Source: DASWOJ01 sp964250755
GTDB lineage: Bacteria > Pseudomonadota > Alphaproteobacteria > Acetobacterales > Acetobacteraceae
Length of the DNA stretch: 64,000 bases
Assembly (NCBI GenBank): GCA_964250755.1
Contig: CAXUHB010000001.1
Span: 1 to 64,000 of the forward strand
Direction: 5' to 3'
Shown here: piece by piece, positions 28,349 to 36,730 of the stretch
Layout of the letters: each line of letters starts with the position of its first letter
How positions within the stretch are numbered: position 1 is the first letter of the stretch
Position numbers and translations under genes: made by a program
The notes under the pieces: generated by a model
The model's input: only the letters and a program-made list of their open reading frames with translations
The model's database searches: none
What the model was told of the DNA's origin: nothing

Positions 28349-28445
28349 GACGCCGTCTCCCGTCCAGTCTCGGACTTGTAACGCGCAGCATAGCGCGGGG
28401 ATGGGTGGCAAGTGCTGGCGTTGTTGCGGTAGTCTGCGGCTGGAA

Positions 28446-28462
28446 TTGGCAGGATTTGCCAA
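28446..28462. promoter_or_regulatory. Perfect palindrome, likely Lrp/AsnC operator
   Basis: TTGGCA-GGATT-TGCCAA, 6-bp arms with a 5-bp spacer, in the space between the divergent oxidoreductase and Lrp-family genes. Lrp/AsnC regulators bind such short palindromes next to their own gene. Its position argues that the regulator starts downstream at 28477 or 28498. Confidence 0.6.
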
Positions 28463-28497
28463 TGCTGCACTGCATCATGGCAGGATCGCCCACGAAT

Positions 28498-28968
28498 ATG
28501 CGCCTGGACCGCATGGATTACGCCATCCTGGACCACCTGCAGCGCGATGGCCGTGCGACCAGCGCCGAGTTGGCGGGGGCCGCCGGGCTATCTCCCAGCC
28601 CGGCGCTGCGGCGGCAGAAACTATTGGAGGAGAGCGGAATCATCCGCCGCTACGTGGCGCTGCTGGACCAGGATCGGGTGGGGCTGCCGGTCAGCGTGTT
28701 CGTGTCCGTGCGCTTGCAGGCGCAGACGGACGATCACCTGGCGGCGTTCGAGACGGCGGTGGCAGAGCTGCCGGAGGTGATGGAGTGCTACGTCATGTCC
28801 GGCGCCAGCGACTACCTGCTGCGGGTGGTGGCGCCGGACCTCGGCGCATATGAGGAGTTCCTGCGGACGCAGCTGACGCGCATTCCCGGAGTACGCGGGG
28901 TGGAGAGCGGGTTCGCGCTCAAGCGCGTGGTGTATCGGACCAACCTGCCGCTGCGGCGGCGGAAGTAG
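28498..28968 (+). CDS. Lrp/AsnC-family transcriptional regulator
   Basis: 156 residues from ATG 28498 (MRLDRMDYAIL). The N-terminal helix-turn-helix is followed by a RAM ligand-binding domain with VMECYVMSGASDYLL. Such regulators respond to amino acids and often control the divergent amino-acid catabolic gene, here the indolepyruvate oxidoreductase. ATG 28477 and ATG 28462 are alternative starts; the latter overlaps the palindrome and is less likely. MarC follows after one base, so they are co-transcribed. Confidence 0.9.
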   Translation: MRLDRMDYAILDHLQRDGRATSAELAGAAGLSPSPALRRQKLLEESGIIRRYVALLDQDRVGLPVSVFVSVRLQAQTDDHLAAFETAVAELPEVMECYVMSGASDYLLRVVAPDLGAYEEFLRTQLTRIPGVRGVESGFALKRVVYRTNLPLRRRK

Positions 28969-28969
28969 C

Positions 28970-29632
28970 ATGCTGCCCGCGTTCACAGGGGCCTTCCTCC
29001 TGGCCTTCCCGGCGCTGTTCAGCATCGTGAACCCGATCTCGGGCGCGTTCATCTTCCGGGCGGCAACGGCGGACCGCACCCATGCGGGCCGGGTGCTGCT
29101 GGCCCGGCGCGTCGGCATCTATTCCTTGCTGGTCATGCTCGGGGCGCTGTGGGCCGGGTCCTACGTGCTGGCCTTCTTCGGCGTCAGCATCGCCGCGCTC
29201 CGCATCGCCGGCGGGCTGATGCTGGCGGGCTTCGCGTGGGAGCAGCTGGGCACGCCCGAGCGGCGGGAGGGCCGCAAGCAGGAGCAGGCGGCGGACGCCG
29301 GCCCGGCGGACGACGTGGCGTTCTTTCCGCTGACGCTGCCCTTCACGACGGGGCCGGGCACGATCTCGGTCGCGGTGGCGCTGGGGGCGGGGCATCCGGC
29401 GATGGGGGAGAACTGGGCACCGTTCTATGCCGGGTGCAGCCTGGCGGCGCTGGCGATGGCCGGGGTGATCTGGGGAACCTACGCCTATGCCGACCGGTTG
29501 TCGGACCTGCTGGGGCGCACCGGCAGCCGGACGGTGACGCGGCTGTCGGCCTTTCTGCTGCTGTGCATCGGGGTGCAGGTGCTCATCAACGGAGTGCTTG
29601 GGGTGGTGGAGCCTCTGCTGCCCGCCAAGTGA
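28970..29632 (+). CDS. MarC-family integral membrane protein
   Basis: 220 residues with about six membrane helices. Family features are IVNPISGAFIF in the first helix, the cytoplasmic loop, PFTTGPGTISVAVALGAGHP in the middle, and the C-terminal VLINGVLGVVEP. The family name comes from the mar locus, but its transport substrate and any role in drug resistance are unproven. It starts one base after the Lrp-type regulator. Confidence 0.88.
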   Translation: MLPAFTGAFLLAFPALFSIVNPISGAFIFRAATADRTHAGRVLLARRVGIYSLLVMLGALWAGSYVLAFFGVSIAALRIAGGLMLAGFAWEQLGTPERREGRKQEQAADAGPADDVAFFPLTLPFTTGPGTISVAVALGAGHPAMGENWAPFYAGCSLAALAMAGVIWGTYAYADRLSDLLGRTGSRTVTRLSAFLLLCIGVQVLINGVLGVVEPLLPAK

Positions 29633-29672
29633 CGGTGCAACCCAGCGTATGTTCGCGCGTTCGTGATCGTCC

Positions 29673-30614
29673 ATGAATGACGCCGCCCCCTTGGATGCCC
29701 CCGCTGACGCCGCCCTTGTCCGACTGGCGCAAGCCGTCCGGGACACCGGCTACGGCTTCGTCACGCCGACGCCGCTGACCATCGCGCGCGTCAACGCCCG
29801 GCCTGGCGCGGGGTGGGCCGACGACTTGCGCGGCGTGTTCGGCTGGAGCCGTCCGTTCCGGGATGGGGTGGTGCCACAGGAGGTATTGAAATTGATGCGG
29901 GAGGCCGGGGTGCTGGCGGAGCATCCGGGCGGGCACCGCAGCCTGGTGCGTCTGTCCACCCTGGAGGGTGAGGTGTTCCTGCACTCGGCGTATCCGACCA
30001 CGGCGGCGGACGCGGTGTTCTTTGGGCCGGACACCTACCGGTATGCCGCCGCAGTCCTGGCGCACCGCGCGGCGGGGCCGGTGCGGCGGGCGGTGGACAT
30101 CGGATGCGGCGCTGGGCCGGCTGCGGTGCTGGTGGCGCGGACGCATCCGGGGGCGGAGGTGCTGGGGGTGGATATCAACGACGCCGCGCTGCGGCTGACA
30201 CGGGCGAACGCCGCGCTGGCCGGGGTGGCCGTGCGCGCCGTCAACAGCAACCTGCTGCAGGGGGTGGAGGGCGAGTTCGACCTGATCGTCGCCAACCCGC
30301 CCTACCTGGTTGATCCTGGCGAGCGCGCCTACCGCCACGGCGGCGGGCCGCTCGGCGCCGGGCTGTCGCTGGCCATCCTGGATGCGGCGCTGGACCGGCT
30401 CGCGCCCGGGGGCACTCTGCTGCTGTACACCGGTGCCGCCATCGTGAATGGGCGTGATCCCTTCCACGACGCCGCCGCGACCCGATTTTCCAATGCGGAC
30501 GCGGCCTGGGGCTACCAGGAACTGGACCCCGACGTGTTCGGCGAGGAGCTGGAGGGTGGGGCCTACACCGCCGCCGACCGCATCGCCGCCGTGCTGCTGA
30601 CCGTCACCGTCTAG
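29673..30614 (+). CDS. Class I SAM-dependent methyltransferase, HemK/PrmC-like NPPY type
   Basis: 313 residues. The SAM-binding motif DIGCGAGPAAVL lies near residue 140 and the catalytic NPPY in VANPPYLVD near 208, which marks N-methylation of amide or amino groups of protein, RNA or DNA. A winged N-terminal region of about 100 residues precedes it. A true prmC is present at 53695, so this enzyme should have another substrate. No specific target can be named. Confidence 0.82.
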   Translation: MNDAAPLDAPADAALVRLAQAVRDTGYGFVTPTPLTIARVNARPGAGWADDLRGVFGWSRPFRDGVVPQEVLKLMREAGVLAEHPGGHRSLVRLSTLEGEVFLHSAYPTTAADAVFFGPDTYRYAAAVLAHRAAGPVRRAVDIGCGAGPAAVLVARTHPGAEVLGVDINDAALRLTRANAALAGVAVRAVNSNLLQGVEGEFDLIVANPPYLVDPGERAYRHGGGPLGAGLSLAILDAALDRLAPGGTLLLYTGAAIVNGRDPFHDAAATRFSNADAAWGYQELDPDVFGEELEGGAYTAADRIAAVLLTVTV

Positions 30615-30679
30615 ACCTCGCTGAACCATAAGCCGCAACGCCGGCGCCTGCCAGACACACCGACACAAGGACCTGTCCC

Positions 30680-31585
30680 ATGCCTGATGGAATGCTGCGC
30701 CCCGGCGCGCACCTGCCTGCCGCACCGCTGTCCGAAGACGACCGCTGGCACCACGCTCTTGCCGCCCTGAACGCCCGCCGCTTCACCCCCGCGCTGCCCG
30801 GCGCAGGTTGGGAAACGGAGGTGGCTGAGACGGCGGACCTGGTCACCCAGGAGATTCATTGGCTTGAGGGCCTCCGCGCCAAAGTCTCTGCCCGCGCCGC
30901 CGAGGCGCCGCGCGATCCCGACGGGTTCATCGCGTGGTTTGAGGAGCTGGACCGCACCGGGCCGGGCCAGGGCGACCCGTTGTTTCCGTGGCTGGCCGAG
31001 CAGGCGACGATGGAGGAGATGCGCTGGTTCCTGCAACAGGAGGTGGCGGGTGAGGCCGGGTTTGAGGACCTGACCGCCCTGACGCAGCTTCGCCTGCCCG
31101 TGCGGCCCAAGCTAGAGCTGGCCCGCAACTACTGGGACGAGATGGGCCGCGGCAACGCCAAGGGAATGCACGGCCCGATGCTGGAAGGGCTGGCCCGGCA
31201 CCTGGACCTGCATCCCACGGTCGAGACGACGGTGTGGGAAAGCCTTGCGCTGGCCAACACCATGAGCGGCTTGGCCGCCAACCGGCGCTACGCCTACCAC
31301 TCGGTGGGCGCGCTGGGCGTCATCGAGCAGACGGCGCCGGGCCGGGCGAAGCTGGTGGGGATCGGGCTGCGGCGGCTGGGGATCAGCGGCAAGCAGCGGC
31401 ACTACTTCGACCTGCACTCGATCTTGGACATCAAGCACAGCGAGGCCTGGAACGCAGAGGCGGGAAAGCCGCTGGTGGCGATGAACCCGGACTTCGCGCC
31501 AGCGCTGGCGGAGGGTGCGCTGATGCGGCTGGAGGCGGGGGCGGCGTGCTTCGCGCGCTACCGGCGGGAGCTGGGCCTACTTTAG
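30680..31585 (+). CDS. Heme-oxygenase-like iron-containing redox enzyme family protein
   Basis: 301 residues, all-helical, of the heme-oxygenase-like diiron group. Candidate metal ligands lie in EEMRWFLQQEVAGEAGFEDL (Glu and Asp) and in DLHSILDIKHSEAW (two His plus Asp) near residue 245-260. Characterised relatives oxidise or cleave amino acids or fatty acids, but the substrate here is unknown. The ribosome site AAGGA precedes ATG 30680. Neighbours (methyltransferase upstream, zinc-ribbon membrane protein downstream) give no clear pathway. Confidence 0.75.
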   Translation: MPDGMLRPGAHLPAAPLSEDDRWHHALAALNARRFTPALPGAGWETEVAETADLVTQEIHWLEGLRAKVSARAAEAPRDPDGFIAWFEELDRTGPGQGDPLFPWLAEQATMEEMRWFLQQEVAGEAGFEDLTALTQLRLPVRPKLELARNYWDEMGRGNAKGMHGPMLEGLARHLDLHPTVETTVWESLALANTMSGLAANRRYAYHSVGALGVIEQTAPGRAKLVGIGLRRLGISGKQRHYFDLHSILDIKHSEAWNAEAGKPLVAMNPDFAPALAEGALMRLEAGAACFARYRRELGLL

Positions 31586-31599
31586 CGCCCGCGGCGAGG

Positions 31600-32031
31600 A
31601 TGGCGGCCCGGCGCAGGCGACGGGGGTGGTTCTGCGGCCGGAGCCGTTCGGCGCGCGTCGCCCGGGCCGTGTTGCTGCCGGTGCTGGTGCCGGCTGGCCT
31701 GGTGTTGATGCTGTTCCTGTTGCCGGTGCTGATCCCGGTTGCAGCATACCAGGTCGAGCGGGACCGCCGCCGCCGGGCCGCTGTGGCGGCGGCTACGGAC
31801 TGCGTGCGGTGCGGCACGCGCCTTGGGCCGGCGGCGGAGGCCTTGGCGGACGTGGGGTGGCGAAATCATGTGACCGCGCTGCATGAGAAGTATCCGCATT
31901 CCCGGCTGCGGCTCGTGCGGCATGTCTGGGCGGTCTGCACGGCGTGCGGGGCACGCTACGAGTTCGACGAGACGCGGCGCGTGTTCACGCTTTTTGCAGA
32001 GCCTCCGCCGGGATATCCGGCGGTCGCCTGA
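31600..32031 (+). CDS. Small membrane protein with zinc-ribbon cysteines
   Basis: 143 residues. A basic N-terminus (MAARRRRRG) is followed by one long hydrophobic stretch (about 24-49) and a soluble part with two CxxCG knuckles (CVRCG and CTACG), suggesting zinc binding on the cytoplasmic side. I do not recognise the family. It starts 14 bases after the diiron-protein stop and is probably in the same transcript. Confidence 0.65.
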   Translation: MAARRRRRGWFCGRSRSARVARAVLLPVLVPAGLVLMLFLLPVLIPVAAYQVERDRRRRAAVAAATDCVRCGTRLGPAAEALADVGWRNHVTALHEKYPHSRLRLVRHVWAVCTACGARYEFDETRRVFTLFAEPPPGYPAVA

Positions 32032-32129
32032 CCGGTTTGGATACTGGAGTGGGCCGCTGCGTCCAACCCTGGGCTGGACGGGCCGGGAGAAGGCCGGCAC
32101 CGTTCGCCAGTGCCCCGAGCCTGCCGGCG

Positions 32130-33152
32130 TCACTGGCGCAGCCGCCGTTCCAGTACCGTACCCACCAAGGACAGCAGCAGGCAGCAGGTGAAGAACAGCA
32201 GGGCGGCAAAGGCGTAGCCCTCCTGCGCCAGGCCGAGCCAGGACTGGTCCTTGAGCGACTGGTTGACGACGCCCATCAGGTCGAACAGGCCGACGACGGA
32301 GACGAGCGTGGTGTCCTTGAACAGGTCCACGACGACGTTGACGACGCCGGGCAGGGCGATGCGCCAGGCTTGCGGCAGCACGACGGTCAGGTTGGCCTGG
32401 ACGGGATGCAGGCCCAGCGCCGCCGCGGCCTCCCGCTGGCCGTGGGGCACGCCTTGCAGGCCGCCGCGCACGACCTCCGCCATGTAGGCCGACGCGAACA
32501 GGGTCAGGACGACCAGGGCGCGCACCAGGTTGTCCACGGTGACGCCTTGGGGCAGCACCATCGGCAGCAGCACCAGGCCCATGAACAGCACGCCCAGCAG
32601 CGGGACGCCGCGCCAGAACTCGATCAGCGCGACGCACAGCCCTCGCACGAAGGGCAGGGGGGAGCGGCGGCCCAGGGCGAGCAGGGTGCCGAGCGGGATG
32701 GCGGCGCCGACGGCGACGAAGGACAGCACGGCGTTCAGCATCAGCCCGCCCCAGTCGGCGGTGGGCACCGGCCGCAGGCCGAAGGAGCCGCCGGCCAGCA
32801 GCATCCCATCCGCGATGGGCACGCCGACCAGCAGCAGCGCGAACCAGGCGCCCCGGCGGCGTTGTGCGAACAGGCAACCCAGCAGCGCCGCCCCGGCCAG
32901 GGCGGCTGCCAGGTTGACGCGCCACTGCTCGGGCGGGGGATAGCCGCCATACAGGAACAGGCCGAGCCGGGCGCGGATGAAGGCCCAGCAGGCGCCGTCC
33001 GGGGCGCAGCCGCGCCGGTTCTCGGCGGCCCAGGTAGCAGCGGTGATGGACCAGCGGAGAAGGGGTGGGATGGTCAGTGCGAGCAGGGTGGCGATGGCAA
33101 GGGTGAGCAGCGCCGTCGCTGGCGTGCTGAACAGGGTGCGGAGACTCCTCAC
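32130..33152 (-). CDS. aapM: General L-amino-acid ABC transporter permease AapM
   Basis: 340 residues, a HisM/AapM permease of the polar amino-acid family. The EAA-loop signature is in GQREAAAALGLHPVQ, followed by VVLPQAWRIALPGVVN, with about eight membrane helices. It works with AapQ, the binding protein AapJ and an ATPase (AapP) that is not in this window. The GTG start at 33152 overlaps the stop of the 142-residue ORF by 4 bases. Confidence 0.9.
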   Translation of the reverse strand: MRSLRTLFSTPATALLTLAIATLLALTIPPLLRWSITAATWAAENRRGCAPDGACWAFIRARLGLFLYGGYPPPEQWRVNLAAALAGAALLGCLFAQRRRGAWFALLLVGVPIADGMLLAGGSFGLRPVPTADWGGLMLNAVLSFVAVGAAIPLGTLLALGRRSPLPFVRGLCVALIEFWRGVPLLGVLFMGLVLLPMVLPQGVTVDNLVRALVVLTLFASAYMAEVVRGGLQGVPHGQREAAAALGLHPVQANLTVVLPQAWRIALPGVVNVVVDLFKDTTLVSVVGLFDLMGVVNQSLKDQSWLGLAQEGYAFAALLFFTCCLLLSLVGTVLERRLRQ

Positions 33153-33577
33153 TCCAAAAACCCAATTCCTGCCGCGTCCGGATCCGCGAGGTATTTCGGC
33201 GTCCAGCCATACTTGGCTGTAAGGTCACGCGAACCCTGCACTACATACCTGTAGCCGGTCCAAGGTGCGATAACGTCCTCCTGCTCCTGCGCCGTCCAGC
33301 CATCAAACTCGGCAAGAAGAAGACAAATGGCATTCTCGTTACCAGAGTCGAGGATGCGGCCAATGGCGAGGAAGGTTCCACTTGGAAAGTAGCGTATGCC
33401 GATCGTCTTGTCGTTCCTCAGAACCTGGCATAGCGGCCCGAATAGGCTGGAGTCCTTCAACGCCCTGCGAGCGAGATCGTCTATAGCCAACCAGCGGGCG
33501 ATATCATCAACCCGCTGGGATGCACATTTGATTACATCCTCGTTGGTCATCGCGGCGGGATCGCGCAATGATTTCAT
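33149..33577 (-). CDS. Orphan 142-residue protein inserted between aapQ and aapM
   Basis: 142 residues, soluble, no signal peptide or known motif; the C-terminus reads WTPKYLADPDAAGIGFLE. Its ATG at 33577 overlaps the aapQ stop (ATGA) and its stop overlaps the aapM GTG start (GTGA), so it is translationally coupled at both ends. Hand count over 33181-33480 gives about 57 percent GC, clearly below the flanking permease genes, which suggests acquisition. AapQ and AapM genes are normally adjacent, so this looks like a precise insertion at their junction (inference). Function unknown. Confidence 0.75.
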   Translation of the reverse strand: MKSLRDPAAMTNEDVIKCASQRVDDIARWLAIDDLARRALKDSSLFGPLCQVLRNDKTIGIRYFPSGTFLAIGRILDSGNENAICLLLAEFDGWTAQEQEDVIAPWTGYRYVVQGSRDLTAKYGWTPKYLADPDAAGIGFLE

Positions 33578-34755
33578 CGACCCTGAAACGCCAGCCGGCG
33601 GTCCCAGCGGTTCATCAGCGCCGATACGCCCAGGTTTACAGCCAGAAACACGCCCAGCACCAGCGTCATCGTCTCGATGGCGCGGCCCGATTGGTTCAAC
33701 ACGGTGCGGGCGAAGATTTGCAGGATTTCGGGATATGCGATGGCAGCCCCCAGCGTCGTGCTCTTGATGATGTTCAGGTAGTGGCTCGTCAGCGGCGGCA
33801 GCAGCGTGCGCAGGGCCTGGGGCAGCACCACCAGCCGCATCGTGCGGCCCGGCGGCAGGCCCAGGCTGCGGGCGGCCTCGCGCTGGCCGCGGCCCACGGC
33901 GCCGATGCTGGCGCGCACGTTCTCGGACACGAAGGCGGCGGTGTAGATGCCGATGCCCAACACCAGCGCCAGCAACTCCGGTGGCAGCCGCCAGCCGCCG
34001 GCGAAGTTGAAGCCGCGCATGGCCGGCAGGTCCCAGGCCGTCAGCCCGCCGGCCAGCGCCAGCCCGGCCAGCAACGGTGCTCCGGCGGTCAGCAGCAGCG
34101 GGCGGCGCGGCAGGAGCCGGGGCAGCAGCACCCCCGCCAGCGCTCCGGCGCCCAGCAGCCAGCCGAACCCCTCCGAAACCGGCGCCGGGAAGAACAGGCC
34201 GCGCACGTTCAGGAACACCGCCCCGCCCAGCGCCAGGCTGGCTCGCGGACCCGGCAGGATCTGCAGCACCGCGAAATACCAGAACACGACTTGCAGCAGT
34301 TGCGGGGTGTTCCGCAGCAACTCCACTGCCGCCCGCGCCGTCCCGGATGCCAGCGGGTTTGCGGACAAGCGCATCAGCGCCAGCACCAGGCCCAGCACGG
34401 TCGCCAGCACGATGGCCAGCGCCGCGGCCAGCACGGTGTTCAGCCCTGCGACCCACAACGCATAGCCGTAGGTGTCCGACGACGTCCATGTCGTCAGCTT
34501 GAACGGGATGTCGAAGCCCGCCGGGTTCAGCAGGAAGGCGAAGTCCACGCTGATGTTGCGCCGGGCAAGGGCTTCCCCGGCGTTGTGCGCGCCCCACGCC
34601 AGCAGCCCGGCGACGGCCAGCACTGCCAACGCCTGCCAGGCCACCGCGCGCAGCGAGGGGCGGCGCAGAGGCGGCGGCGGGCGGATCGGCGCCTCGCCGC
34701 TGCCGGCTTGCAAGCGCGCCGGCAGCGGGATGGGCAGGGGCGCCGGAACGTCCAA
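33574..34755 (-). CDS. aapQ: General L-amino-acid ABC transporter permease AapQ
   Basis: About 393 residues, eight or so membrane helices. The EAA signature is in GQREAARSLGLPPG followed by VVLPQALRTLLPPLTSHY. The N-terminal region has the AapQ-type long periplasmic loop before FLLNPAGFDIPF. No ATG exists between the aapJ stop and the first helix; a TTG at 34755 gives a normal length and is chosen. The frame open to 35223 upstream is only a shadow of aapJ. Confidence 0.85.
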   Translation of the reverse strand: MDVPAPLPIPLPARLQAGSGEAPIRPPPPLRRPSLRAVAWQALAVLAVAGLLAWGAHNAGEALARRNISVDFAFLLNPAGFDIPFKLTTWTSSDTYGYALWVAGLNTVLAAALAIVLATVLGLVLALMRLSANPLASGTARAAVELLRNTPQLLQVVFWYFAVLQILPGPRASLALGGAVFLNVRGLFFPAPVSEGFGWLLGAGALAGVLLPRLLPRRPLLLTAGAPLLAGLALAGGLTAWDLPAMRGFNFAGGWRLPPELLALVLGIGIYTAAFVSENVRASIGAVGRGQREAARSLGLPPGRTMRLVVLPQALRTLLPPLTSHYLNIIKSTTLGAAIAYPEILQIFARTVLNQSGRAIETMTLVLGVFLAVNLGVSALMNRWDRRLAFQGR

Positions 34756-34772
34756 ATCGCCCGCCAGATGGC

Positions 34773-35819
34773 CTACCGGAACGGCAGGGCGTACTGCAGG
34801 CCGCCCTGGCTCCACAGCTTGTTCTGCCCGCGCGCCAGGTCCAGCGCCTTGGGGCCAAAGAACTCGTCGTAGATCTCGCCGTAGTTGCCGCCGGCCTTGA
34901 TGGCCTGCAACGTCCAGTCGTTGTTCAGGCCGAGCATCGCGCCGAAGCCGCCCTCGGCGCCCAACAGGCGGCGGATGGCGGGGTCCTTGCTGGTCTTGGC
35001 CATGTCGTCGGCGTTGGCCTTGGTGACGCCGGCCTCCTCGGCGGTCTTCAGCGCGGCATCCACCCAGAAGACGATGTTGCGCCAGGTCACGTCGCCGCTG
35101 CGGATGTGCAGGCCCAGCGGCTCCTTGCTGATGACGCCCTCCAGCACGACCCAATCCGCCGGGACCTTGAGGGTGGAGCGCACGGCGGCCAGGCTGCCGG
35201 TGTCGTCGGTGTAGCCGTCGCATCGGCCGGCCTCCATCGCCGCGGTCGCCTCGTCCGACTTCTCGAACAGCAGGGTGCCGATTTTGGTGCCGTTGGACTT
35301 GGCGAAGTCGGCGATGTTCAGCTCCAGCGTCGCGCCGGTCAGGGTGCAGATGGTGGCACCGTTCAGGTCATTGATCTTGGACACGCCCAGCTTCTTGCTC
35401 ACCAGGAAGCCTTGGCCGGCGTAGAAGTTGACTGCAACTTCGTCCAGGTGAAGCTGCACGCTGCGGGTCAGGGTCATGGTGCTGTCGCGGATCAGCACGT
35501 CAATCTCGCCGGCCTGCAGGATGGTGAAGCGGGCAGGGGTGGTGGTGGGGACGTAGCGCACCTTCTCCGGGTCGCCCAGCACGGCGGCGGCCAGGGCGCG
35601 GCAGTAGGCGACGTCGAAGCCCTTCCAAACACCCTTGCTGTCCTGGAACGCGAAGCCGGGAATGCCGGTGTCCACGCCGCAGGCCAGCGCGCCGCGGGCC
35701 TTGATGGCGGTGACGGTCGGGCCGGGCACGGGGATGGCAGTCTGCGCGTGGGCCGTGCCGGCCGCCATCATGACCGCCGCGGCGCCAGCCCAGCGGCGCA
35801 CCTTGTTCCACGTCTTCAT
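34773..35819 (-). CDS. aapJ: General L-amino-acid ABC transporter substrate-binding protein
   Basis: 348 residues, periplasmic. Signal peptide to about residue 25 (AGTAHAQ). Family features are TVTAIKARGALACGVDTGIPGFAFQ (split by eye into adjoining motifs), GFDVAYCRALAAAVLGD and the C-terminal GGNYGEIYDEFFGP. It captures polar and aliphatic L-amino acids for AapQM. The chosen ATG has GAGGGGG six bases before it; an upstream ATG at 35861 is unlikely. Confidence 0.93.
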   Translation of the reverse strand: MKTWNKVRRWAGAAAVMMAAGTAHAQTAIPVPGPTVTAIKARGALACGVDTGIPGFAFQDSKGVWKGFDVAYCRALAAAVLGDPEKVRYVPTTTPARFTILQAGEIDVLIRDSTMTLTRSVQLHLDEVAVNFYAGQGFLVSKKLGVSKINDLNGATICTLTGATLELNIADFAKSNGTKIGTLLFEKSDEATAAMEAGRCDGYTDDTGSLAAVRSTLKVPADWVVLEGVISKEPLGLHIRSGDVTWRNIVFWVDAALKTAEEAGVTKANADDMAKTSKDPAIRRLLGAEGGFGAMLGLNNDWTLQAIKAGGNYGEIYDEFFGPKALDLARGQNKLWSQGGLQYALPFR

Positions 35820-35879
35820 GCCATGCCCCCTCGGCGCACATCGCGCAGCCGTGAGCATCATGGCAGCAGTGCTGCCGGG

Positions 35880-36290
35880 TCAAGCGGTTCCGTGAGCAGC
35901 CTTCCGCGCCAGGCCCATGATCCCGGCGCCAACCACGCCTGCCATGACGGTGACGACCGCGACCAGAACGCGTATGCGGTAGATCACGCTGCGCTCCTCT
36001 TGCGCGCCCTCCCGCAGCACGACCTCGCGCTGGGCGGCGACGCGGTCGGGCAGGTCGCCTGGGCCGTCCAGCACGCGGGGGCCGACATCGGGGCCGAGCA
36101 TCATGCGGAGCGTGGCCTGGCGGGCGGCGTCGGGCCGCCGGGCCTCGGCCAGCACGCCGTCCAGGACGGACAGGCGGGCGATGGTGCGGTCAGGGGGAAT
36201 GATGACGGCGTAGGACGCGAACATGCCGGTCAGGCCCACGAGCGCGAAGCACATCAGCAGGAAGGCGGTCCAGGTGGCCTGCGGCCGCAT
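35880..36290 (-). CDS. Small two-helix membrane protein of unknown function
   Basis: 136 residues with a membrane helix at about 8-31, a soluble middle of about 75 residues rich in Arg and Asp, and a second helix at about 106-126. Both ends are probably cytoplasmic with a periplasmic loop. I do not recognise the family. It is followed by aapJ on the same strand after about 60 bp, but a functional link is not evident. Confidence 0.65.
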   Translation of the reverse strand: MRPQATWTAFLLMCFALVGLTGMFASYAVIIPPDRTIARLSVLDGVLAEARRPDAARQATLRMMLGPDVGPRVLDGPGDLPDRVAAQREVVLREGAQEERSVIYRIRVLVAVVTVMAGVVGAGIMGLARKAAHGTA

Positions 36291-36368
36291 GTCGGGGTGT
36301 CCTTGGCTGGGAATGCCCGGCACTTCGGCGCTATCGCCGGGCCGGTCAAGGCGTGTAGCGTCCGCGGC

Positions 36369-36695
36369 ATGACCAGCAGCCCCTACCTGTTCCGCGCCGC
36401 CGACCATCCGTTGCAGGAGGCCGCGCCGGGCTTGCAGGTGCGGGAGGCAATGTCCCCCTTTGGCATCGCGCTGCGCTACCAGGAGCGTGCCCCGGGCGGC
36501 CCGGCTGGGCACTGGTGCGAGACGGGGCATAGCGTCTTCGTGCTGAGCGGGCGGTTGCGCTACCGGTTCGAGGGGCATGAGGTCGTGGCCGGGCCGGGCG
36601 ACATGCTGCACATCCCGGCGGGTCCGGAGCACCGCCACGTCCCCGGCGTGGAGGGGGACGAGGTCGTGCGGTATGTGCTGACGGAGTTTGCGTAA
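36369..36695 (+). CDS. Single-domain cupin protein
   Basis: 108 residues. Cupin motif 1 is around GHWCETGHSVFVLSGRLRYR and motif 2 around PGDMLHIPAGPEHRHV, with His residues suited to bind a metal. Small cupins include metal-dependent isomerases, dioxygenases and sensors; no specific reaction can be assigned. It stands alone between two leftward genes. Confidence 0.82.
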   Translation: MTSSPYLFRAADHPLQEAAPGLQVREAMSPFGIALRYQERAPGGPAGHWCETGHSVFVLSGRLRYRFEGHEVVAGPGDMLHIPAGPEHRHVPGVEGDEVVRYVLTEFA

Positions 36696-36730
36696 GGGCC
36701 GTTCCTTCCGGACGCAACCCAGGTACCGTC

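Noticed and set aside
28970..29632. Antibiotic-resistance role for the MarC-family protein
   Set aside because: The name reflects genomic position in enterobacteria; no resistance function is supported by the sequence.
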